Shown one piece after another: positions 11,801-23,200 of a DNA stretch of 49,839 nucleotides. The stretch is from Diacronema lutheri. Lineage: Eukaryota; Haptophyta; Pavlovophyceae; Pavlovales; Pavlovaceae. The notes under the pieces are model-generated. The model worked only from the letters and a program-made list of their open reading frames with translations, was not told the DNA's origin and made no database searches. Location of the stretch: positions 1 through 49,839 of the forward strand of contig JAGTXO010000093.1 in assembly GCA_019448385.1 (NCBI GenBank). The letters run 5' to 3'. Position 1 is the first letter of the stretch; the number at the start of each line of letters is the position of its first letter. The translations under genes and the position numbers were made by a program.

Positions 11801-14140
11801 GGCGGCCGCATGCGTCGCTGCCTGCGCCCGCCCCACCGCCGCGCAGGCGGCCGCGTCGCGCGCGCTCGGCGCGCTCTTCGTGCTCGTCGACGCGGCCGAC
11901 GCGGCGGGCGACAGCGACGCCGCGCTCGGCGCGCTCGCGGCCGCGGTCGACGCGACGGAGCTGCGCCCGCCGCCGGCCTTTTGGCGCGCGGGCCGCGCCG
12001 CGGCGTACGCACCGCGTCCGCCGCCCCTCGACTCGGCGCGGCCGCGCTACAACCGGCGCGCGCGCGCACCTAGCCCTCCCGTCGCGGCCGCGCGGCGCAA
12101 TCTCGCGCGCGCGGTGCGCGAGCTCACGCGCGCCGCGCGCGCTGAGCGCGAGCGCGCGCCGGCGCCGCGCGGCGCGCGCGGCGGCGTGCTCCACGCGCTG
12201 CGCGCGTCGCTCCCCGTGCACGCGCGTGCCGCGCTCGGCACGGACGCGGAGCTGCGCGCGGACATCGCCGCGTTCGCGCGCGCGCGCCGCGAGCTGCACA
12301 GCCTCACCGACGCCGAGGTGGCGGCGCTCGCGCGCCCGGACGGGCCGCCGCTGCCCGTGCGGCTCGCGTGCACGGCGGTCGCGCGCGCGCGCGGCGTGAC
12401 CGTGCTGCTCGACATCGTGCCGCGCGGCGGCGGCGCGCCCGAGCGGCTCGTGTGCCGCGCCCGTCGCCGCGGCGCCGCCACGCGCACGCCACGGCCGACA
12501 GCCGCCGTTATCGCGCGCGCGCCTTGCATAGCGGCGCGCGTTGGCCACACTGAGCCGGCGCGCGCGTGCGCGGGCGGATCGATCGGGGTCGCGCGCCTCC
12601 GTTCAGCGCGCCGCCGCTCTTGGCGTGGGGCGCGGCTCGACGTGCACACCCGCGAGCGGCTGGCCACACCGGTGCCAGGCCACGTCGTGGCCTGCGCCGC
12701 CGCCTCGGCCATCGGCGCGTGCGTCGCTCGCGCGCGGCTTGGGCTTGCACGGCTGGCGCGCGCGTGGCCCTGCGCCTCCGCTCCACTGGCCACTGCTGCT
12801 GTCGCCTTCGCGCCTGCCGCCGACGGTGTTTTCTGCGCCCCGCTGGGCGCTCCTGCATCCGCCTTCGCGCCTGCCGCCGACGGTGTTTTCCCCGCCGCAC
12901 TAGCCGCTGCTGCATCCGCCTTCGCGCCTGCCGCCGATTTTCCCGCCCCACTAGTTGCTCCTGCACTCGCCTCCGCGCCAGCCACCGACGGCGTTTTCCC
13001 CGCCCCGCTAGCCGCTGCCGCTGTCGCGTCCGCGCCTGCCGCCGCGGGCGTGTCCTCCGCCCCACCAGCCATCGCCGCCGCGCCCGCCGCCAACGTGCGC
13101 ACCGCCAACGTGCCCGTTGCCAACGAGGCTACCGCCACCGAACCAGCCGCCCTTGAGCTTCCCCTCCAACCCGCCAACTCGGCGCTGCTTGCGTGGGCGG
13201 GCGACGCGGCTGCGCGCCGGCTGGCCTCCGCCGCCGCGAGCGCCGGCCTCCCGCAGGCAGAGGTGGAGCGCATCGCCAGCGGCGACATGCTCGCCTCAAC
13301 CGTCGACGCGTGCTGCGAGGTCGTGCTACGCGTGCACGGGCAGGCCGGCGGCGGGCATGTCTGCCACGTGCCGCTCGCCGCGCAACCCGCGGTGTTCCAG
13401 GACGGCGCCGAGCGCGCCGCGCTGCTGCACCGCCTGCGCAGCGAGGCGACGACGCAGGCTGTCATCGGCGTGTGGAGCCCGTCGGACGAGCGCGGCGGCG
13501 CGGGCGGTGACGACGGCGCGCAGCTCGCCTCCGGCCATTTCACCGCGTTGCGCCTTGTGCGCGTCGCGCGCGCGGGCGAGCGTCGCTACGACGCGGTGCT
13601 CGTCGACACGCTCGCGTCGCCCTGCAGGCGGGCGCTCGTGCTCGCCACGGCGATAACTGCCACGCTGCACGCGGCGGGTCTCGACATTTCGCGCGTGCGC
13701 CGCGCGCGGCTGCTCGACGAGGCGGCGCAGCGTGGCGCGACGTGCGGCCTCGCGATAGTGGGCGCGCTCAACGACGCGCTCGCCGCGGCGGGCTGCTCGT
13801 CCGCGCCGCGCACGTTCAGCGTGGCGGACATGTACGCTGTCGGCGAGCGCCTCCGCGTCGCGCTGACCGGCGCGGCCAGCGATCGTGCGCCGGGCGGCGT
13901 CTGCGCGGGCACGAGCGCGGTGCGTGGCGGGGGCAGCCCCGATCGCGCCGAAGCGCCGCCGCAGACGCGCGTCGCCAAGGCCGCCGCTGGCGTCACCGCC
14001 GCCGCCACCGCCGCCGCCACGCCGCCGCCGCCCGCGCTGGGCGCCGCCGCCGCCGCCACCGCCGCCGCCGCCGCTGCTGCCGCCGCCGTGGCCGCGCCGT
14101 CACCGCCGCCACCGCCGCCGCCGGCCGGCGACGCGGGCGA

Positions 14141-14224
<84 letters not shown>

Positions 14225-17200
14225 GCGCACGTTCTTGAGGCTCGCGCCCAGGGCGCGCGCGGCCGCCTCGGCGCGTGAGGCGTTGCGCGCCGCGTGTGCG
14301 CGCGCGGACGCGGCGGCGTCGTCACACGCGTCGGCGCCGCACGCGCCCGCCGGTGCGCGCCGCCGGCGGCGCGCGGGCGCAGGCGAGCTGGCGCTCGCGG
14401 CTGCGCGCGCGCTCGCCTCGACGGAGCACGGCGATTTGACGGACGACGCGCTCGAGGCCGCCGTCGAGCAGGAGCTGGGCGACGAGCGCGGCCAACTGCT
14501 GCTGTGCACGCGGGGCGCAGCGGCGCAAAGGCCCGCGCTTTGCCGGCTCCTGAAGCACGCGTGCGCGTCGGCGCGCGCGGCGAAGCGCGCGCAATTCACG
14601 GTGTTCGTCGTGCGCGCGCCCACGCGCGGCGAGCGGGGGGGCGCCGCCGCGACGCGCGTGGACTCGGTGGTCGAGCTGTCGTGCGCGCTGCACGAGAAGG
14701 CGGGCGCGCTCGGCGGCCTCCAGAGCGTCTGTGTGCGTGGCTTTGCCCTCGAGCGCCGCCGGACACTCGACGGTGGCGCCGAGGCCGGCGCGTCCGCCAT
14801 CGGCCAGGACGAGCAGGTCGAGGCAGAGGCGGGCGAGGCGTGCGTCGCCGGCGTGACGATGGCCAAGCAGCTGCGTCAGTTTGCCGAGCAAGCTGCCCGC
14901 GACGACGTGCTCTTCCGCGTCGCCGTGTCCGAGGCCGACGCCCACGCCCGGCTGGCGCGCGTTGCGGGTGACGATGTCGGCGCGTACAGCGTCGTGCTCG
15001 CAGTCGCCGGGCTCGTCTGGCTGGCCAAGGCCGACGAGGTTGCGCCGGCGGCCGCCCAGTCCGCCGCCGCGCCGCCCGCCGCCCCGCCTGCTGCCGCCAC
15101 GTCCGCCGACGCCGAGCGCGACGCCTCGCCTTCCGACCGCCTGCGCGCGCTGACGCTCGCCGTGCGAGTCGCGCTCGCGCGCGGCGTGCTGCGCCACCTC
15201 CTCGCCGACGCGTCGCCGGGCGCGTCCGCGACCGCTGGCGGTAGTTGCGCGACGCCCGTCGAGGCGGCCGCGTCCGACGCCGCGCCGCCCGCCACGGGCG
15301 TCGTGACGAGTGGCGTCGCGGCGGGCGCTGTGGCGGCCGCACCGGCTGCTGCGGGCGGTGCGACGGCGGGTGCATCGCCCATCGCGCGGCCGGCGAAGCG
15401 CGCGCGGCGCACGCTCACCGCCGCTCCAGCCGCCTCGGCCGTTGCGGCCGCTGGAGGCGCACGCGCTGGCGCACGCGGCGCGGCCGGCGCGCCTCGCGCG
15501 CGCGCCGCGCGCGCGCCGGCCGAGTACGTCTGGCTTGCCATCGCGCGCCGGATGCTGGCGGCGCGACACGCGGCGGCCGCGGGCGGCGACTTTGTCGCGT
15601 CGTGCGTCGCCGCGATGCAGGCCGAGTACGGCGACGGCTGTGCCGTCGTCGTCGGCGACGCGCCTGGTGACGCCTTGGTCGAGGCTGCGGCGGCGGCGCT
15701 GCTCGAGGGCAAGCACGCGGCGGTGAGCCTCGGCTGCGTCGACCGGCCGGCGGTGCTCGTCGTGCAGCGCGCCGTGGATGCGCCCACGTCGCGCGTGCAC
15801 GGGTGGTGCGCGCACGCGGCGGGCGCCGCCGAGTTTGACGAGGGCGCCGCGCGCGACGTGTTCAACGCGATCGTCGAGCGCGCGTGGGCGCTGCGTCCGG
15901 ACCCGGCCGACGGCAGCCCGCCGCCCACGCGCACGTGGGAGGTCGGGCGCATCGCTGGCGACGCGCCCGACCAGGCGGGCGTGGCCGCGCTGCGCGTGCT
16001 CTACGCGCTCGTCGCGGCGCACGGCCGCTACCGCTCGGCCGCCGCGCTCTTTGGCGCGCTCGCGCAGCTGCACGCGCCCGACGCCGCCGGCGCGCGCGCG
16101 GAGGTCGTCGCGGCGGCGTGCGCGGTGCCGCCCGGCGCGCGGCCGGGCGCCGCGCCGGCGGCCGCGCGGGACGACGCGAGGGAGCGCGCATGGGAGGGCG
16201 CTCAGATCGCCGCGCTCGCCGTCGGCGCGGACGCTGCGCGCAGGCGTGTCGCGCCCGTGCGCGCGCTCGTCGACGCGCTCGGCACGCCACCGACCTCGGC
16301 GATCACGGGCGGGCCGGCGGTCCGGCTCGCGGGCGCGGGCGACGGCGGCCACGGTGTACGGTGGGTGGGCGAGCAGGCGGCGACGCCCGCCGAGCAGCTG
16401 CCGAGGGAGCTGCTGCGCGCCTACCACGAGGCGGTGCTGTGCGTCACGCCCGGCAGCCTCCAGCTCGGCCCGGCGGCGCTCGACGCGGTCACGCGGCCGC
16501 GCGAAAACGACACGCTGGAAGGCCTCCTCGCGCGCGTCAGCTGGCAGTGCGGCGCGAGGGCGAGCACGTGCGCCATGCTCGCCACGTTTTCCGAGCAGGC
16601 GGGCACCGGCTCGCGCGTCGCGCTCAAGGCCCTCCGCACGAGCTCCGACCTGGCCGGGCTGACGGCGGCTGCGGTCGGGCAGCAGGCGCCGCAGACGCCG
16701 CCGCCGCCGCTGCTCGTGATGCTCGGCCGCTGCCCCAGCCCGCTCGTCGGCGGCGGCCTCTTCCCGCCCGACCGCGCGACGGGCGAGCCGGCGGTGCACG
16801 CGGCGACGTCCGAGCTCGCCGTCGAGCTGCTGCGCGACGCGCGCGCGCTGGCCGGCACGGACGGGCGGCTCGTCGTGCTGTGCCTCGAGGCGTCCAACCC
16901 GCTCTGGTTCTGCCCCAAGGTGCGCGAGCTCGAGCTGCCGCGGACGCGGTCGGACGGCGTGCGCGCGTCCGGCTGCACCTGCCCTGCGACGTGCAGCGAT
17001 GCGCGCGGCGCGGCGGGTGGCGCTGCCCGCGGCGCATCGACGCGGCCGGCGGCGCGCGCGATCAACAAGGCGGTGCTCGACCACTTCGTCGCGCTTTTCG
17101 GCCGCGAGGGCTTCGCGACCTTTGAGTTTGCGGGCGGCGGCGAGGCGAGCTGGCTGTGCGACAGCGCGGCCGGCACGACGACCGTCGCGGCGTGCGCGTC

Positions 17201-20200
17201 GCTGCCGCCGCGCATGGGCGATGGGCAGCTGGCCATCCGGCGGCACACGCTCGGCACGGGCGCCGACGCGCCGGCGCACGCCGTCGTCTCGCTCCGCGTC
17301 GCGCACGTGAGCCACGCCATCCGCCGCGCGGCGGACGACGGCGGCGCGCGCGCCGAGCGGATGGCGCGCGCCGCGCGCGCGTTCTGCGATGTGGCGGCCG
17401 CGCTGCGCGTCGACGCGATCCTGGCGGAGGTGCCCGAGGACCGCCCGACGGGCACGCCCTTCCTTGGCGGGCTGCTCAAATTTTGGGACAAACGCAACGG
17501 GAGCTGGACGGCGCCAGCCACGCTCGCGCTCGGAGACGTGCGCGAGGTGGCCAAGCGGACGGCCGACGCAGCGGCCGGCCGAGCGGACGAGGTCCCTGCG
17601 GCTGGCCGTCCGCAGGTCGCGGCGCGCGCGTGCGCTGGCGCGATTGGCGGCGGCGCGGGCGCGGCGGGCGCCTCGGACGCTGCGCCCCGTGCACTGGCGG
17701 GCGCGTCGGGTGCGCGCACGGACGGCGGCCCTGCCGACGCACCGCGCCAGCTGGAGAGCCGCTACGGCGAGGCGAGCAAGCTCGACCTACCCCAACATTC
17801 CACTACGGGCTGCGTCCTCGACGCTCGCGAGGCCCAGGACCGCGCGCGCGTGCCTGCTGCGCCCGACGGCACAGCGCTGCGCCGCGTGCTCGACGCCGTC
17901 GGCGCGGGCGCGCCCGCGCAGCGCAGCCCGCGCTGGCACGACGAGCGATGGGAGGAGGTCACGGGCAGCAAGGTTGGCGACGTCGTGAACGACAACGCCG
18001 GCGTCGCGCACGAGACGCTCACCGACGAGTACGTGCACCGGCGGCGGCGCGAGGTGCGGACCAAGGCGACGACCGCGGGCATCCTCGGCGAGGCCGTCGC
18101 GCTGCGCAAGCTGGCGGCCGCGTACGGCATCACCGTCGTGTGCAACCTGCCGATGGTGCGTGCGGACCCGCACGACAAGAGCGCGCCGTTCGCCTTCTCG
18201 CCGGACGGGCTCGCCATCCTCCCCGAAAACAACGAGCAGGTCCTCGTCGAGGTGAAGACGCTCACCAAGGCGGGCGCCACGGCGCACGAGGACGGGCCGC
18301 CGCAGCCGCACCGCGATCAGCTGCAGCTCGGCATGCACGTCCTCGGCGTGAGCAAAGCGCTCTACGTGCAGTACCTCAGGCACGAGGACCGGATCGTCGT
18401 GCACGTCGTGACGCGCGGCGCCGGCTGGCTTGCATTCGCGCAGCCGAGGGTGCAGGCCTTCTGGGCGCGCGTCGTCGAGCGGCGCGCGCGGCTCGAGCGC
18501 GCGCGCGCCGACCACCCGGCTGCGAGCCGGCGGCACCGGCGGCAGCAGACGCCGGCCGGGCCGCCGCTCGTGCTCGCGCTGGACGGGCGCATCCCCGCCG
18601 CGCGCGCCGCCGCGCTGCACGCCGTCGCGCACGGCACCGCGAGCGCGGCGGCGGTGACGGCGGCGGCGGCGACGGGCGACGCGACGGCGTTGCAAGACGC
18701 GATCGCGGCGCTGCGCGCGCCCGTCGGCAATGCGGCGATCGACAGCGCAGCGCGTGCGGAGGGCGCGGCCGTCGAGCGGGCGATCGCGTACCTCGGGCAG
18801 CCGGCGGGCGACGCCGCCGCCCGCGGCACGGCCGAGGCGGCCGAGGAGGAGAGGACGGTCGACGCCGACATCTGCGCGTTGCTGCACCAGCTCGGCGCGA
18901 GCGTGGCGCACGTGCACGTCGAGGACGCGGATTGCGTCACGCGTGAGCACTGGGGCGAGGCGGTGCTCGCTGCAGCGGACGACCCGTCGAGCGCCCCCGC
19001 CATTTCGAGCGTCATCGTCGCGCACATCGTGCGCCTCGCCGGCTTTGGCGTCGAGCTCCCGCAGTCGATTCGCGTCGCCCCCAGCACGGCCGACTGGCAC
19101 GAGGGCTGGCTCGACGTGCAGTGCGTGCTGCTGCGCACGCGCCGGCGCGGGCGGCGCGACGACGACTTTGTGGCCGTCGTCAGGCGCGGTGGGCGCTGGT
19201 TTGCGTGCGAGCCCGGCCGCGCGCGGCGGCTGCAGTGGCGGTCGGTCCTACGCCGCGCGCGCGGCGGCGTCGACGGGACCGGCGAGGAGGCGTTCGCGAT
19301 CGTCTACGTGCGGCGCGGCGACGCGGCCGGCGACGCGGCTGGCGACGCGCAGGCCGCACGGGCGCGCGGCGGGCGCGCGCGCAGGCGCACGCGCGGCGGC
19401 ACGCGCAAGCGCAAGCGCGGCGCCTCCGCCGGGCTCGAGGCGGCCGCGCCCGCCGGCGCGCCGGCTGCCGCGCCCGCCGGCGCGCCGGCGGGCGCTGCTC
19501 ACCGCCCGCCCGCCATGCGCGCCACGGTCGCCGCGCGCACCACGCGCTCTGTGACCGACGCGCTGCACTCGGCGCCTGCCGCCACGGTTGCACCTGTCTT
19601 CGACTGGCGCGCCGGCCGCCCGCCCCCCGCCGCTCGAGCCCGCCACCCGCGGCCGCGTGGGCGCGCGCCACCGGGCAAGGCCTGGGACAGCGTCTCGGGT
19701 GCGTGGGCGGACAAGCCGACTGGTGCTGCCGTCGCCGCCGCGCCGCCGCCGCTGCCGCCCGCCGCCGCGCCGCCGCCCACCGCCGCGCCGCCGCCCGCCG
19801 CCGCGCCGCCGCCCGCCGTCGCGCCGCCGCCCGCCGCCGCGCCGCCGCCGCCGCCGCCACCGGCGGCGCTCGGCCGCCGGCAGCACGTCGGCGCGGGCGG
19901 CAGCGCGGCGGGCCGGCGGCTCGCGGCCATCGCACGGCGGCAGCGCGGCGTGCGCGCGCCGCCGCCCGCCGCGCGCTTCCTCGCCACGCTGCCGCCACCG
20001 CCACGCGACGGCCTCGCGCGCACGAGCAAGCAGGCGCGCGCGAGGCGCAACGCGGACGGACGGCCGGCGCACGCGCGCGCGGCCAACGCGCGCGCCTTCT
20101 ACCGCGGCGTGGAGCTCGGCGTGCACGCGACGCGCGCCATCGTCGACGCGCGCCACGCCGACCTGCCGCAGGCCGTCTTCGTGGCGGAGGCGCGGGCGAT

Positions 20201-23200
20201 CGTCGCGCGCTCCGCCGGCGGCGGCGCGCTGCTCGCGCCGGACGACGTGCGCGACCTGTGCGACGCGCAGACGGACGCCGATCGCGCTGCGATCTGGGCG
20301 TCGGTGGGCGCGCACGAGGCGACGCGCATCTTCGCGCTCGTCACGCGCAACGCGAGCTTGGCGGGCGCGGCGCTGCTCGTGCTGCACACGCCGGCGGGCG
20401 CGCCGGCGCGCGCGCTCGGGCTCCTGGCGACGCGCTCGCGCGCGCCGTCGACGGGCGCGCCGCGCGACGCGCACAGGGCGCTGGTGCAGCGGTTGGACGT
20501 GCTGATGGACGCGATCGCCGCGGCGCGAGGCGCGTCGCCGCTCGAGCTCGGGCTCGCGCTCGCGCCCGAGCCGCAGAGCGCGTGCAACGCGCGTGCGGCC
20601 GCGCTGCTCTGCCTGCAGGCCGTCGCGGACGCGAGCGGCCGTCCCGCCGCTGAGGACGCGCTGGCCGCGCTCGACGACGCGCGCGGCATCGACCGGCACT
20701 GCCACGCCGTCCGGCAGCAGATCGAGGCGAAGCTCGCGTGGCGGCGCGCCGACGGCGCCGTCGGCGTTGACGGCGCCGACGGCGCGCCCGCGCTCGCGCC
20801 TGCCGCCGCACCGCCGGCGTGCGCGCCGGCGCACGCTGCCGGCGAGGCGGCAGTCGACCAGGCGATCGTCACGCGGGTGCGCGACGCGCTGCGCGCGTGG
20901 GCGACGACTGGCACCGCGCCCAGCGCGGCGGTGCTCGACGACGCCTGCGCCGCGTACACGGCCCGCGCACGCGCGCGCAAGGACGCGCGCACGGCGCTGG
21001 GCCCGACGCGCGCGGCCGAGCTGCTCGCCGCGGCCGCGCGCGGCGGAGCCGACGGGGCGGATGCCGCGCGCGCGCTGCTCGGCGGCACGCCGCGCCTGCT
21101 CGTCGTGCTCCTCTGCGTGCCCGTCGCCGCGCCGTCCGGCGAGCCGCCGCGCCCGGTCGGGCTGCTCGTCGCCGACCGGCCGACGGACGACTCGCGCCCG
21201 GCCGCGCTCGTGCGCTACGACTTTGCGCCGCTCGACGCGGACGTGGCCGTCGCGGTCGGCGCGCATGCCGTCGCGCTGGCCAGTGCGATCTGGCCGCTGC
21301 TCGCGGCCGAGGGGGAGCCGCGGCCATCGCCCGTCGTGCGCTCGCAGCCGCGCGGCGGCGACGATGGCGCGCGTGCGCTCGCAACGTTCGCGTGCCTCGA
21401 CGCGCTGATGACCGCCAGCGTCGGCGCGCACGGCCTCGCGGGCGGCGCGGGCATGCTGCCCGCGCTGGTCGCGCGAGGCGCCGCGGCCGCCCAGCGCGAG
21501 CGGCAGCTGCGCGCGGCCGCCGAGAGGCTGGGCGGCACGGTCGCTGGGTGGCCGGACACGGGCGCGAGCGCGGCGGGCGCGAGCGTCGACGAGGAGGCGC
21601 GCACGTACGAGGTCGAGGCGGTCGTCGACGAGCGCCGCAAGGCGGGCAAGAAGGTGACGTTCCAGTTCCGGATCAGGTGGCGGGGCTACGACGAGAGCGC
21701 CGACACGTGGGAGCCTGAGGCCAACGTGAGCAGCGACCTCGTCGCCCAGTTCCGCAAGACGCGCGACGAGCAGAAGCGGCGCGCGGGCGTATCGGGCAGC
21801 GGCAGCGGCGGCGCGGGCGCGGCGTCGGCATTGGCGTCGGCGCCGCTTCGCGCGCACGGCGAGTCGGGCGCCGCGGGCAAGCGCGCCGCGGCGGGTGCCG
21901 CCGCGAGCGCGCGCGACGCCGCGGGCGCGCGCGCGCCGAGCGTTCCCCGCGCGCGCGGCGTCGAGCGCGCGCGCGTGGACGAGCCCGCTGCGCCGAGCGC
22001 GCGCGCCGCCGGCGGCGCGACGGCGCGCACGCGCGTCAGCGTGCTCCCGGGCTTCGTGGTCAAGCGCTCGACGCTCAACGCGGGGCCGCAGGCGGTGACG
22101 GCGCAGCCCGGTGCGCGGAAGGAGCTGCGGCGCATCGCGGCGGCCGTGCACAGGCTCACGACACAGGCGTACCGCGTCATCAACAAGGTGGTGCGCGACG
22201 AGGCTGCGGTGGCGAGCGCGCAGGCCGTCGGCGCGGCGTCGGGCGGCCCGTCGACCAGCGTGCACACGTCGACCACGATGGACAAGGGAACCGTCCGTGC
22301 GATCTTCTCGGCCATCGGCTGGCACAAGGACGAGAGCACGTACGGTGCAGCGCCCCGAGGCAAGCCCGCCGAGCAAGCCGCCGCGCAGACCAAGGCGGCG
22401 ACGGCGCGCGCCGTCGGCGAGATGGCCGAGGGCGTCCAGCCCGTCTGCGCGGTGGGCCTCACGGAGATCCTCGAGGCGGAGGCGACGCAGGTGTCCACCG
22501 CGTGCCTGATGCATCCATCGCGCGTCGTGAACGGGCTGCTCCGCGACGTCGTCCGCGCGGCAGTCGAGCGCGACGAGGCGCTCGTCGCGCTGCCCGAGAT
22601 GCAGCGAAACGCGCGCGTGCGCGAGCTGTGCGAGCGGCTGCTGCGCGGCGACGTGGAGGGCGCGCGCGTCGGCTGCCCCGCCGCGCTCGACCGCCACCTG
22701 CCCGACATGGTCCTCCACAAGATCGACTACAAGTGCACGCCCACGAAAAGGTGGAACTACGACCGGCACACGACGCGCTACTTCCTCGTGCAGATCCGCA
22801 CCCTGCAGCACGTGGCCGAGGGGCAGGCGCTGCTCTGCCGGCTCGCGCACATCCACACGCAGCTGACCGGACGGCCGCCGCGGTACAATGTGGCGCCGCT
22901 GCGCACGCACAATGTGCGCGCGAGGCGTGGCTGCCGCTGCCGCCGCCGAGCGCCCAAGCGCGCGCGCCGCCGCCGTGCGCGCCGCCCCGCGGCCAGGTTG
23001 GTCACGCGCCCGCGCGCTCGCGCGCCGCGCGCTGCGCGCAGGTGCCGCGCAACGTGCGCCTCGCCGCGAGCGCCATCTGGGTGACGCTTTCGGATGACGA
23101 GCGCAAGGAGCTGCGCGCGCGGCTCAAGGCGCTGGACCTGCGCGACCACGATGGCGAGCCGATCAAGTGGACAGGCACAAACGGCAACACCCCGCCGATG

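Noticed and set aside
9693-22913. Several separate intronless genes within the middle exon
   Set aside because: No stop codon separates the domains and no ATG context or spacer stands out, so I annotate one gene. The alternative is kept open in the entry.
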